NCBI GenBank assembly: GCA_013203755.1
Contig: JABMPI010000583.1
Coordinates: forward strand, 1-12,297
DNA length: 12,297 nucleotides
Direction: 5' to 3'
Source of the DNA: Bacteroidota bacterium
Lineage (GTDB): Bacteria; Bacteroidota; Bacteroidia; Bacteroidales; Prolixibacteraceae
Position 1 is the first letter of the stretch, and each line of letters starts with the position of its first letter. The notes below the pieces were generated by a model. It had not been told where the DNA came from, made no database searches, and saw only the letters and a list, made by a program, of their open reading frames with translations. This document shows positions 1 to 7,866 of this stretch, piece after piece. Position numbers and translations under genes: made by a program.

Positions 1-2108
1 AAACACTCAAGAGGGCCTCCACCAACAATGTTTTTTAAGATGTCATATTCAATATTCATCTTTTCAACAGAAGAAACTCTAATTTTTCCTCCTTCGGATT
101 TATCAAGTTTTCCATCTGCATTTTCGTCAATTACCTTTGCAATTTTTGCTAAAATACGTGCATTAAAATAATAAAAAGCAGTTGGAACCGACTTTGGGTT
201 CCCTTCTTTCCAACCCTCGGTCATGCTTCCCCAGTCGCCAATCCATCCCATCGGAAGAATATAATCTTTAGAAATGCTATCCAAAAATTCCATGTAACGT
301 TTCATGATCGCAAAATGCTTTTTGAGTATTTGTTTATCACCGTAATACGTATAATATTGCCAGAGCATAATTATATAGGTGCTACTCCACTCCACTCCTT
401 CATCCCAAATATAGGGTTGAGGCGAAATAATAGGAATATCGCCCGTTTTTTCATCCTGATTATCTTTGATTCCTTCAAACCAATTTTCGTAAAACAGCGC
501 CATATCAAAGTTAAACATCGCTTCTTCTGCTGTTACCTGAGCATCACCAAACCAACCTAAACGTTCATCACGTTGTGGGCAATCCATGGGGTAACCGAGC
601 ATGTTGCTTTTTTGCGACCAAACCGTAGCCTTGTGGATTTTATTTACCAAAGTATTATTACAATCAAATTGACCGGTACGGGTATTATTTGTATAAACTA
701 CCTGACCAACAATATCTAACAGTTCAAAATCTTTGTTTTCTGAAGTTACTTCAACATAACGAAAACCAAAGTAAGTAAATGCAGGTTCGTATACTTCTTC
801 ACCTTCACCACTCATCCTATATTCGGCAGTTGCTTTTGCCTGTTCGGCACTGCTTCTGTCAATGGTACCATCCTCATTAATATCCTCTGCAAAGCGAATT
901 TTTACTTTGGTATTTTTTTCACCACTGACTTTAATTCTCACCCAACCGGTAAAATTTTGGCCCATGTCAAACACTTTCATCTCTGGAATATTTACCTGTA
1001 CTTCTTTGGGCTGAATCGTTTCGTTCACTTTTATTGCAGGCATTCGGTGCGACACCATTTTTGCTTTTGGTGAATCCACAACATTCACAACTTTCCAGTC
1101 CGAATCATCAAAATTTATTCGATTCCAACCTTCTTGCACCAAATTAGCATCGTAAATTTCACCATCATAAACACAGTTAAATGTAATCGGCCCGGCAGCC
1201 CATTTCCATTCTTTATTGGTTGAAATGATTTCAACAGAACCATCATCGAAAGTAATTTGAATTTGAGCCATCGCCTTTTTGGAGCCAAACCATTGCATCC
1301 GATATTGTTGCCACCAAGGTTTATAAGGGTTGTACCAGCCATTTCCCAAATGAATGCCCAATGCATTTTCACCTTTTTTCAGTAGTTCCGTTACATCGTA
1401 AGTATCGTACAAAATATGTTTGTGATAAGGTGTTTTTGCGGGTGCCAGAACGTTTTCGCCAACTCGTTTGCCATTTATAAAAAACTCATAAAAACCCAAT
1501 CCTGAAATATAAACTTTTGCAGATTTAACCTTTTTGGAAAGTGTTACTTCATTTCTTAACAGCAAAGATCTCCCACTATGATTAATTGTATCGGGCATGT
1601 CAGCCTGCTCTTTCCGATGCATATAAAAGCCTTTTTCGGGAAGCGGTTCAGCTTTTTGTCCGTTTCCAATCCAACTTGAACTCCAATCTGCATCATCCAA
1701 AATAGCGGTTTCAAAATAACTGACAGGACTCTCGAACATTCCGTCATTTCTATCCCAAAAAATCACTTTCCAGAAGTATCTTTTATTGGATTTCAGCTCC
1801 CCTTTTTTATACTCATGATGAATTGTCTCTACTGATTTTTGTTTTCCTGAATCCCATAAATCACCCGTATTGTTCTCCAATTTTTCCATGGAGGAAGCCA
1901 ATAAAATACGATACGCAGTTTGTTGCTGATTTCGTTTGGAAGATGTCACAATCCATGAAAATCGAGGATTTTTACTATCAATGGCAATTGGATTTTCGGC
2001 GTATTCAACCAACATTTTCGAGAAAATTAGAGTTGGTTGATTATCCACAGAACAATTTTGAAGAACAAAGCCAAATACAATCAGAATGCAGATAATCTTT
2101 TTTTTCAT
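1..2108 (-). CDS. GH78 alpha-L-rhamnosidase lipoprotein, C-terminus cut by window edge
   Basis: The open frame starts at the ATG at 2108 and runs without a stop to base 1 (702 codons), so the 3' end lies outside. Residues 1-19 form a lipoprotein-like signal (lysines, hydrophobic core, then LQNC with Cys19). An N-terminal Ig-like region follows, then a rhamnosidase N domain around residues 196-300 (FINGKRVGENVLAP, LGNGWYNP). Next is the concanavalin-like domain (FDMGQNFTGWV near 380-390; EPAFTYFGFRYVEV near 440-453), then the start of the (alpha/alpha)6 catalytic barrel. The GH78 signature DCPQRDERLGWFGD is at residues 509-522, with Glu515 the likely general acid and Asp522 also conserved. Family members usually have about 900-1100 residues, so the catalytic base and the C-terminal beta domain are missing here. 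The enzyme would release terminal alpha-L-rhamnose in the periplasm or at the cell surface. An EF-hand-like loop at residues 661-672 is unusual. The family call is firm; the substrate is unknown. Confidence 0.93.
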   Translation of the reverse strand, partial: MKKKIICILIVFGFVLQNCSVDNQPTLIFSKMLVEYAENPIAIDSKNPRFSWIVTSSKRNQQQTAYRILLASSMEKLENNTGDLWDSGKQKSVETIHHEYKKGELKSNKRYFWKVIFWDRNDGMFESPVSYFETAILDDADWSSSWIGNGQKAEPLPEKGFYMHRKEQADMPDTINHSGRSLLLRNEVTLSKKVKSAKVYISGLGFYEFFINGKRVGENVLAPAKTPYHKHILYDTYDVTELLKKGENALGIHLGNGWYNPYKPWWQQYRMQWFGSKKAMAQIQITFDDGSVEIISTNKEWKWAAGPITFNCVYDGEIYDANLVQEGWNRINFDDSDWKVVNVVDSPKAKMVSHRMPAIKVNETIQPKEVQVNIPEMKVFDMGQNFTGWVRIKVSGEKNTKVKIRFAEDINEDGTIDRSSAEQAKATAEYRMSGEGEEVYEPAFTYFGFRYVEVTSENKDFELLDIVGQVVYTNNTRTGQFDCNNTLVNKIHKATVWSQKSNMLGYPMDCPQRDERLGWFGDAQVTAEEAMFNFDMALFYENWFEGIKDNQDEKTGDIPIISPQPYIWDEGVEWSSTYIIMLWQYYTYYGDKQILKKHFAIMKRYMEFLDSISKDYILPMGWIGDWGSMTEGWKEGNPKSVPTAFYYFNARILAKIAKVIDENADGKLDKSEGGKIRVSSVEKMNIEYDILKNIVGGGPLEC
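93..128 (-). other. EF-hand-like calcium-binding loop coded inside the GH78 catalytic domain
   Basis: These 12 codons (residues 661-672) read DENADGKLDKSE, which fits the EF-hand loop pattern DxNxDGxLxxxE with acidic or amide residues at positions 1, 3, 5 and 12, Gly at 6 and a hydrophobic at 8. The loop follows a helix-like stretch (FNARILAKIAKVI), which normally continues into the next barrel helix in GH78 enzymes. That suggests an insertion. Calcium binding is inferred from the pattern only. Confidence 0.5.
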
Positions 2109-2159
2109 TTTATATCAATTTCTAACAATAAATCAATTGTGCGTTACAACTTTCCGTCA

Positions 2160-2357
2160 TGTCATTTCGAGAGTTCACCTAATTTTTAGATTAGGCATAA
2201 TGAGGAAATGACAAAAAGATGCTGAACTTGTTTCAGTGTCTTTGAAATGAAATCTGTCATTGGTAAGGAAGTATGACTGAGAAATTTGTTTTAATTCAGC
2301 AGATTTAGCTTCGCTGATTTTCAATTCTCACCCTCGTGCCTCAGATTCGAAATGACA
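2160..2357. repeat. Palindromic interspersed (MITE-like) element
   Basis: Perfect 11-bp inverted ends, TGTCATTTCGA at 2160-2170 and TCGAAATGACA at 2347-2357, bound this gap. The left end also nests with GAAATGACA at 2205-2213, around an inner hairpin CCTAAT/ATTAGG at 2178-2183 and 2190-2195. An internal CTGAAcTTGTTTCAG stretch (about 2223-2237) is a further imperfect hairpin. The 'GTCATTTCGA...TCGAAATGAC' style resembles non-coding repeats I recall from Bacteroidota intergenic regions. No open frame of note lies inside. The element fills almost the whole gap between the HAD gene and the rhamnosidase start, and its hairpins could act on the HAD transcript end. Confidence 0.6.
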
Positions 2358-2373
2358 GTTCCTATTTGACGCC

Positions 2374-3036
2374 TCATTCGTCACAATTAAACATTCTATA
2401 TACTATTTCTTCCAATTCAGAATAATCTTCAATTTGTACATCAGCCAAACTCTGATTTTGCATACCCGCAGATCCGCCATTGTATGCTACACAAAACATA
2501 TTTGCTGCTTTTGCAGCACGAATTCCGTTTGTTGAATCTTCAATAACCAGACACTCTTCGGGTTTTACCTCTAACAATTTTGCCGTGTGCAGGAAGATAT
2601 CAGGTTCTGGTTTGCTTCCTCCAACCAACTCGCTACTAACAGTATGTTTAAAGTATTTTTTCACCCCAATTTTTTCTAAAAGAATATCAATTATTGCCTG
2701 CCCGGAAGAGGACGCAACCGCCATTGGAATTCCTTTTTGGGTTAAGATCTCGAGCAGTTGTACCAAGCCGGACATGGCAACTAAATCTGTTTGAGCAGCA
2801 AAGTGAATTTTACTCTCTTCTACAGTTTGCTTCACTAAATCAGCACTATTAAAAGAGAGGTTTTTATCATGAATAATCTCCTTCCACATCAGATCCGTTG
2901 CTTTCCCCATGTAGGTACTATGCTCTTCATCGGTAATATTTAACCCAAGTTTGGCAAATATCTTTTTCTCAATTATTACATGATGCGGTTCGCTATCTAC
3001 CAACACGCCATCCATATCAAAAATGATTGCCTTCAT
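2374..3036 (-). CDS. HAD-IA phosphatase / beta-phosphoglucomutase-like protein
   Basis: This 220-residue cytosolic enzyme has all four HAD motifs: DMDGVLVDSE (nucleophile Asp7, acid/base Asp9), ASSSG (Ser109-Ser110), SKPEPDIF (Lys142) and VIEDSTNGIRAA (Glu166, Asp167). The helical cap between residues about 15 and 85 places it in subfamily IA, with beta-phosphoglucomutases, 2-deoxyglucose-6-phosphatases and related sugar-phosphate phosphatases. I chose the ATG at 3036 because it puts the hydrophobic strand and DxD motif at the very N-terminus, as is normal; an in-frame ATG 26 codons upstream would add a tail with no family counterpart. The leader before the chosen start is AT-rich (TAATACTAATAAT), as in this phylum. 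It lies between the AraC and rhamnosidase genes on the same strand but with gaps of about 200 and 265 bp. The exact substrate cannot be told from sequence. Confidence 0.88.
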   Translation of the reverse strand: MKAIIFDMDGVLVDSEPHHVIIEKKIFAKLGLNITDEEHSTYMGKATDLMWKEIIHDKNLSFNSADLVKQTVEESKIHFAAQTDLVAMSGLVQLLEILTQKGIPMAVASSSGQAIIDILLEKIGVKKYFKHTVSSELVGGSKPEPDIFLHTAKLLEVKPEECLVIEDSTNGIRAAKAANMFCVAYNGGSAGMQNQSLADVQIEDYSELEEIVYRMFNCDE

Positions 3037-3243
3037 ATTATTAGTATTAAGTATTATCGGTAAAGGATAATATTTATTCAAAGAAACAACGTGAAATTGA
3101 ACTTTGCCACTCAATTGTTAGCTAAATCCTATCAAATATTAACTTTTGGGAGATTGTTTTATTTTAAAAAAAGAGAAGATCCTTCGGCTACATCCGGGAC
3201 AAGTTCGACTAAAAAATTTTGATTCTTAAAAATTAAGTCTCAC
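3037..3243. repeat. Gap between AraC and HAD genes with a probable repeat fragment (about 3177-3214)
   Basis: Most of this 207-bp gap is AT-rich spacer. The stretch GATCCTTCGGCTACATCC and its continuation GGGACAAGTTCGAC (about 3178-3210) is distinctly GC-richer. On the minus strand it reads GTCGAACTTGTCCCGGATG, similar to the 'CTGAACTTGTTTCAG' segment of the 2160-2357 element, so it may be a decayed piece of the same interspersed family. A small CTTAA/TTAAG hairpin with AT flanks lies just after the AraC stop. I see no convincing gene or terminator. Confidence 0.3.
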
Positions 3244-4095
3244 TTATTTAAAGGACTTTCGATATTCTGAAGGAGTTTTTTTCATAATCACCTTAAAGTA
3301 ATGGTTGAAATTTGCGAGGTTATTATAGCCGCATTCAAAACAAATTTGGGTGATTTGCTTATCGGTTTCAGCTAGTAATTTTGCAGCTATTCCAATGCGG
3401 ACACTTTTTACATAGTCCATAAAAGTTTGATTTGTTTTTTTCTTGAAATAGCGGCAAAACGAACTGGGTTCCATAAATACAATCGAGGCTGCATCTTTCA
3501 ATTTTATGCCTTCCTGCATATTCTGAAAAACATATTCGTAAACTTTATTTATCTGATCCTGATCTTTATCGTAAGAATTTGGTAACGACGAGGGAAGCGT
3601 TAAATATTCCCGATCTTCAATTTCCAATAAAAGATTAAAAACTTTTAACAACTGAATGTATGAATCGAGCCCATTTGTATTTGCCATTCGTTTTAATACC
3701 GTAGCAACTTTTGCTGCCTTTGGACCTTTAAACCAAATGCCATTTTTTGCATCTTTTAATAAACTAACAACGGCGTGCAATTCAGGAATATTAAAAAAAT
3801 CGGAACTAATAATATTTTCATAAAAATGAGTAACAATACACTCCGGCTCTGTATCTTTCTTCGTTTCAAGTATTTCCCAGCAATGCGAAATATTAGGTCC
3901 AAGCAGAACTAAATCTCCTTTATCATAGCTCGAAATATGGTTTCCTACAATACGCCTTCCAGCACCGGAAGTAATTAAATTCAGCTCAAAATTTTTATGA
4001 GAATGTATCTTATCCGAGTTCGGATCCATTTTCAATTTCCGTGTAATAAACGAACGTTTATGCGGAACAAATATTTTTTCGTAAATGAACTCCAT
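3244..4095 (-). CDS. AraC-family transcriptional regulator with cupin-type sensor domain
   Basis: The 283-residue protein has the classic two-part AraC layout. Residues about 10-110 form an AraC-ligand (cupin) domain, recognisable from HSHKNFELNLITSG and DKGDLVLLGPNISHCWE. Residues about 181-283 form the double helix-turn-helix: KLKDAASIVFMEPSSFCRYFKK is the first HTH, followed by the linker helix VRIGIAAKLLAET and the second HTH, QICFECGYNNLANFNHYFK, ending in the hallmark TPSEYRK. No membrane segment is present, so it is a cytosolic one-component regulator. It is divergent from the aldolase-symporter-propeller operon across a 233-bp region that carries a 15-bp direct repeat, the kind of site AraC proteins bind. 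It most likely activates that operon in response to the imported sugar or a metabolite of it; this is inference from layout. The ATG at 4095 is the only start that keeps the whole cupin domain. Confidence 0.93.
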   Translation of the reverse strand: MEFIYEKIFVPHKRSFITRKLKMDPNSDKIHSHKNFELNLITSGAGRRIVGNHISSYDKGDLVLLGPNISHCWEILETKKDTEPECIVTHFYENIISSDFFNIPELHAVVSLLKDAKNGIWFKGPKAAKVATVLKRMANTNGLDSYIQLLKVFNLLLEIEDREYLTLPSSLPNSYDKDQDQINKVYEYVFQNMQEGIKLKDAASIVFMEPSSFCRYFKKKTNQTFMDYVKSVRIGIAAKLLAETDKQITQICFECGYNNLANFNHYFKVIMKKTPSEYRKSFK

Positions 4096-4218
4096 ATATC
4101 ATTTTTAAACCTAAACGCCGTAAATATATACATAAATTTCAATTTTTGAATCAAAATTCAATGTAAATAAAACAATATACCAGTGGTAAAATATGTTGCA
4201 TTCCCTTTCTTTTGTGTA

Positions 4219-4280
4219 TGAATGATTGACAAGATCGAATGTAAAGAATTGCCTGATTTTAAGGGTGAATGATTGACAAG
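4219..4280. promoter_or_regulatory. Pair of 15-bp direct repeats, candidate AraC-regulator operator
   Basis: TGAATGATTGACAAG occurs twice with no mismatch, at 4219-4233 and 4266-4280. The copies are in the same orientation and 47 bp apart start to start, about 4.5 helical turns. A perfect 15-bp match twice in a 233-bp gap is very unlikely by chance. The pair lies between the divergent AraC gene and the aldolase operon, and the proximal copy overlaps the -35 box of the operon promoter. Binding by the neighbouring AraC protein is inferred. Confidence 0.65.
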
Positions 4281-4300
4281 CTAAACGTTCGATTTATACT
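4273..4300 (+). promoter_or_regulatory. Candidate promoter of the aldolase-symporter-propeller operon
   Basis: TTGACA (4273-4278) and TATACT (4295-4300) are separated by 16 bp, close to the general housekeeping sigma consensus, and would start transcription about 20 bases before the ATG at 4329. Bacteroidota often use a different pattern (TTTG and TAnnTTTG), so the fit to this organism's sigma factor is uncertain. The TTGACA is part of the proximal 15-bp repeat. The distal repeat copy also contains TTGACA but has no -10 box at the right distance. Confidence 0.5.
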
Positions 4301-4328
4301 TAATAATTATTAATTTATCTTACACATA

Positions 4329-5228
4329 ATGAAACTACCTTTAAAAGGAATTATTCCACCAATTGTAACACCACTTATCAATAACAATGAAATTGACGAG
4401 CCAGGCTTAAAAAAATTGATTGAGCATTTAATCGATGGTGGTGTTCACGGTATATTTTTATTGGGAACAACAGGAGAAGCTCCGAACTTAAGCTATAAAC
4501 TTCGGAAAGATTTTATAACAAAGGCTTGTGCTTTTATTGATAAAAGAGTTCCGGTAATGGTTGGAATAACAGACACGTGCATTGAGGGCTCTTTGGAAAT
4601 TGCAGAGGCTTCGAAAAATGCAGGTGCAGATGCCCTTGTAATTGCACCTCCATATTACATACCCATGGAACAAATTGAAATGGTTGAATACCTTGAGAAT
4701 TTAGCACCTCAATTACCCCTTCCATTTTTGATGTATAATATGCCTTCGTGTACAAAATTGCACATGACTTTGGATACCGTAAAAAAAGCAAAAGAATTGG
4801 GTGCAATCGGTATTAAAGACAGTTCGGGTAACATGGCCTACTTATATTCTTTAATTGAAGAATTTAAAGATTCACCTGAATTTTCAATAATTGCAGGTTC
4901 CGAACTTTTTATACCCGAAACAATTTTCCATGGCGGACATGGTGCTGTTGCTGGCGGTGCAAATATATTCCCCCGACTGTTTGTAGATTTGTATGAAGCT
5001 TCTGTTGCAAAAGATTTAGCCAAAATTTCTGAGCTTCGTGATAAAATGATTCTTATTGAGACTAAGATATATAATGTGGGACAATATTCATCGAAGTATA
5101 TTAAAACCATAAAAAGTGCTTTGTCGGCATTGGGAATTTGCAACGATTTTGTTGCTTCACCATTTCGTAAATTTAACGAAGCGGAGACAAATCAAATCAA
5201 ACAAAATATTAAAGAGTTAAATTTTTAA
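4329..5228 (+). CDS. Class I aldolase/lyase of the DapA/NanA superfamily, substrate unknown
   Basis: The 299-residue TIM-barrel protein carries the family hallmarks: GTTGE at 46-50 (2-oxo acid carboxylate loop), Tyr136 in YNMP, and Schiff-base Lys163 in IGIKDSSGN. These enzymes reversibly cleave or form 2-keto-3-deoxy acids using pyruvate in the cytosol. True dihydrodipicolinate synthases have Arg in the YNVPxRT motif; here that position is Cys141 (YNMPSCT), which argues against lysine biosynthesis. E. coli NanA has GSTGE and YNIPALSG, so it is not a clear N-acetylneuraminate lyase either. It is the first gene of a tight operon: 36 bp before a sodium symporter, then a secreted Asp-box propeller protein. 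That points to breakdown of an imported acidic sugar such as a sialic acid, 2-keto-3-deoxy-gluconate-like or deoxy-rhamnonate-like acid. The superfamily call is firm, the substrate is open. Confidence 0.9.
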   Translation: MKLPLKGIIPPIVTPLINNNEIDEPGLKKLIEHLIDGGVHGIFLLGTTGEAPNLSYKLRKDFITKACAFIDKRVPVMVGITDTCIEGSLEIAEASKNAGADALVIAPPYYIPMEQIEMVEYLENLAPQLPLPFLMYNMPSCTKLHMTLDTVKKAKELGAIGIKDSSGNMAYLYSLIEEFKDSPEFSIIAGSELFIPETIFHGGHGAVAGGANIFPRLFVDLYEASVAKDLAKISELRDKMILIETKIYNVGQYSSKYIKTIKSALSALGICNDFVASPFRKFNEAETNQIKQNIKELNF

Positions 5229-5264
5229 ACTACCATTGAATAGCAAACCAATAATTATAAAACT

Positions 5265-6749
5265 ATGAATCTTCCAGTTTTAGACGTTGCCGTTTTTATA
5301 ATAATAACATTAGGGAATGTTTTATTTGGTGCCAGTTTTTACTTCCGAAATAAAACATCAGATCAGTTTACTTCTGGTGGCGGAAAACTACCTGCATGGG
5401 TAGTTGGCATGTCTATATTTGCAACTTTTGTAAGTAGTATCAGCTTTTTGGCACTCCCCGGCAAAGCATATATGACAAACTGGAATGCTTTGGTTTTTAG
5501 TTTTTCTATTCCAATTGCATCTATACTTGCTGTTAAATTTTTTGTGCCGCTTTATCGGGGGCTAAACAGCATTTCTGCCTATAATTACCTGGAAGTTCGT
5601 TTTGGAGCCTGGGCACGTATGTATGCTTCAGTCTGCTACATATTAACCCAGTTAATGCGTACCGGCGCCATCTTATTATTATTGGCACTTCCGTTAAATA
5701 TTTTGTTTGGCTGGGATATTAAAACCATTATAATTGTTACCGGAATTGCAGTTACTGCGTACTCCATGCTTGGAGGTATTCAGGCAGTAATATGGACAGA
5801 TGCAATTCAGGGAATTATCCTGATTCTTGGAGCCATTGTTTGTGCCGCAGTACTTACATTCTCTATGCCGGAAGGACCAATGCAGGTTTTTGAAATTGCT
5901 TCAGCTAACAATAAATTTAGTTTAGGAAGTTTTGGGGCAAGCCTTTCAGAATCTACTTTTTGGGTGATTTTAATTTATAGTTTGTTTATTAACCTGCAGA
6001 ATTTCGGGATCGACCAGAATTTTGTACAACGTTATATGACTACAGGTTCAGTTAAAGAAGCCAAAAGATCTACTTTATTCGGATCACTATTATACCTGCC
6101 TGTTTCGCTTTTATTCTTTTATATTGGAACAGCGCTTTATGCGTATTATACAGCGCAACCGGAATTGCTTCCTGCGGGAACTCCAGGAGATGAGGTATTT
6201 CCAACTTTTATTGTAGATGGTCTTCCCAGCGGCTTAACAGGATTATTAATTGCTGCTATTTTTGCGGCTGGAATGAGTACTGTTTCAACTAGTGTAAACA
6301 GTACCGCAACCATTATCCTTTCGGATTATTACAAACGTTATTTTAATCCTGATGCGGATGAAAAGTCATCGATGAGAGTACTTTATATTTCTTCTACAAT
6401 ATTTGGAGTTTTAGGAATTGTAATTTCATTATCGCTTGTCGGTGTTGAAAGTATTTTAGATGCATGGTGGTCATTGGCATCCATATTTAGCGGTGGTATG
6501 CTTGGATTATTCCTATTGGCATTTTTATCTAAAAAAGTCAGAAATATCGATGCTGTAATTGGTGTTATCATTGGTGTAATAGTAATTATGTGGATGAGTT
6601 TATCTCCTCTTTATTTTACTGAAGGTAATAACCTGTTGGCATTCAGAAGTCCATTGCATAGTAATTTAACAATTGTGCTCGGAACCTTAGTTATTTTCCT
6701 AGTTGGCTTTATTACGCTGAAGCTTTTCAAAGGGAAACCTGCAAAGTAA
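5265..6749 (+). CDS. Sodium:solute symporter (SSS/SLC5 family)
   Basis: The 494-residue inner-membrane protein has about 13 hydrophobic segments, the usual number and length for the family. The SSS signature is seen at residues about 166-190 (YSMLGGIQAVIWTDAIQG), and the conserved TM8 segment AAGMSTVSTSVNSTATI is at 334-350, where Ser338 and Thr339 align with the Na2-site serines of vSGLT. It would take up a sugar, sugar acid or similar small solute with sodium. It lies 36 bp after the aldolase and 22 bp before the propeller gene, so the three are almost surely one transcript and share a substrate route: secreted enzyme, uptake, aldol cleavage. SSS members include both sugar carriers and sialic-acid carriers, so family membership does not decide the substrate. 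The ATG at 5265 gives a normal N-terminal first helix. Confidence 0.93.
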   Translation: MNLPVLDVAVFIIITLGNVLFGASFYFRNKTSDQFTSGGGKLPAWVVGMSIFATFVSSISFLALPGKAYMTNWNALVFSFSIPIASILAVKFFVPLYRGLNSISAYNYLEVRFGAWARMYASVCYILTQLMRTGAILLLLALPLNILFGWDIKTIIIVTGIAVTAYSMLGGIQAVIWTDAIQGIILILGAIVCAAVLTFSMPEGPMQVFEIASANNKFSLGSFGASLSESTFWVILIYSLFINLQNFGIDQNFVQRYMTTGSVKEAKRSTLFGSLLYLPVSLLFFYIGTALYAYYTAQPELLPAGTPGDEVFPTFIVDGLPSGLTGLLIAAIFAAGMSTVSTSVNSTATIILSDYYKRYFNPDADEKSSMRVLYISSTIFGVLGIVISLSLVGVESILDAWWSLASIFSGGMLGLFLLAFLSKKVRNIDAVIGVIIGVIVIMWMSLSPLYFTEGNNLLAFRSPLHSNLTIVLGTLVIFLVGFITLKLFKGKPAK

Positions 6750-6771
6750 TCGTTCATCTAAATTTATAATC

Positions 6772-7845
6772 ATGAAAATAGTATTGAGCTTCTTTTTAAT
6801 CCTTGTAATTGGAATTTCAAGTTTTGCTCAAAAAACACAAAAAGGGATTATAAAAGCTGAATTTATTTACAATTCAACAGATGTTCCTTTTCCAAGTTGC
6901 CATGCCTCAACCATTGCAGAGACAGACAATGGATTAATTGCTGCCTGGTTTGGCGGAACAGCCGAAAAAGATCCAGATGTTGGAATCTGGGCAAGTACAT
7001 TCACTAACGGAAAATGGTCTGTGCCTGCTGAAGTTGCCAACGGAGTTCAACACAAGAATTTGCGTTATCCATCATGGAATCCGGTACTTTATAATACCGG
7101 CGACGAAATTAAATTATTCTATAAAGTTGGACCGGATTGTTCGTATTGGTGGGGCGAAGTAATGTCTACCACCGACAATGGAAAAACCTGGGCCGATCAG
7201 CATCGATTGCCCGAAGGCATTTGGGGGCCAATCAAAAACAAACCGGTTCTTTTGAACAATGGCGAATTGTTATGTCCGTCCAGCACCGAAATCGATGGTT
7301 GGAGAGTACACATGGAGATTTCACCCGACATGGGAAAAACCTGGGAGAAAACAGAATATTTGAACGATAAAAAAGAAGGTGCTATTCAACCCACAGTTTT
7401 GATTCACCCCAATGGAAAACTTCAAATATTAAACAGAAGTAAAACCAAAGAAATACTTACCTCGTGGTCAACCGACAACGGAAGAACATGGAGTAAATTT
7501 GAACCTACTAAGTTACCCAATAACAATTCAGGAATTGATGCAGTAACTTTAAAAGATGGAAGACATATTTTAATATACAATCACATCAAACCAAAGAAAA
7601 CATGGGGAGACCGTAACATCTTAAACATGGCAATTTCTGAAGATGGAATTAACTGGGAAGCGGCCGTTTTATTGGAGAATGATCCTGACCCGGACACAGA
7701 ATATTCCTACCCAGCTGTTATTCAAACCAAAGATGGAATGATACATATTACCTACACATGGAACAGGGAGTTAATTAAACATGTTGTTGTTGACCCCTCG
7801 AAAATTGAAAGCAAACCAATGAAAAATGGTGAATGGCCAAAGTAA
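6772..7845 (+). CDS. Secreted Asp-box beta-propeller (BNR_2, sialidase-like fold) protein
   Basis: The 357-residue protein begins with a cleavable Sec signal (hydrophobic core, SSFA|Q near residue 19-20), so it is periplasmic or secreted. It then forms a six-bladed-type propeller with Asp boxes TTDNGKTW (133-140), SPDMGKTW (184-191) and STDNGRTW (233-240), plus a degenerate SEDGINW (289-295). Conserved-looking blocks of the 'sialidase family/BNR_2' group are PSCHASTIAE (41-50), GLIAAWFGGT (54-63), GPIKNKP (152-158), AIQPT (204-208), EYSYPAVIQT (310-319) and YTWNR (328-332). The FRIP motif that supplies the first arginine of true GH33 sialidases is replaced by FPSC. Activity on sialic acid is therefore doubtful; it may be a hydrolase or lyase for another acidic sugar. 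It is the last gene of the operon and is followed by a strong terminator. Family confidence is high, function low. Confidence 0.85.
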   Translation: MKIVLSFFLILVIGISSFAQKTQKGIIKAEFIYNSTDVPFPSCHASTIAETDNGLIAAWFGGTAEKDPDVGIWASTFTNGKWSVPAEVANGVQHKNLRYPSWNPVLYNTGDEIKLFYKVGPDCSYWWGEVMSTTDNGKTWADQHRLPEGIWGPIKNKPVLLNNGELLCPSSTEIDGWRVHMEISPDMGKTWEKTEYLNDKKEGAIQPTVLIHPNGKLQILNRSKTKEILTSWSTDNGRTWSKFEPTKLPNNNSGIDAVTLKDGRHILIYNHIKPKKTWGDRNILNMAISEDGINWEAAVLLENDPDPDTEYSYPAVIQTKDGMIHITYTWNRELIKHVVVDPSKIESKPMKNGEWPK

Positions 7846-7866
7846 AACTAGAACTATTATAAATTG

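Noticed and set aside
3037..3114. Longer HAD start at 3114
   Set aside because: It would add 26 residues before the strand that carries the DxD motif, with no hydrophobic signal or family counterpart; the ATG at 3036 has a normal N-terminus.
4144..4156. TTTTGAATCAAAA palindrome near the AraC start as an autoregulatory site
   Set aside because: Short AT-rich palindromes are expected by chance in such a gap; nothing else supports it.
4329..7845. Naming the operon genes nanA, nanT and nanH
   Set aside because: The layout fits, but the FRIP motif is absent from the propeller and the aldolase motifs do not match N-acetylneuraminate lyase clearly. Gene names would overstate the evidence.
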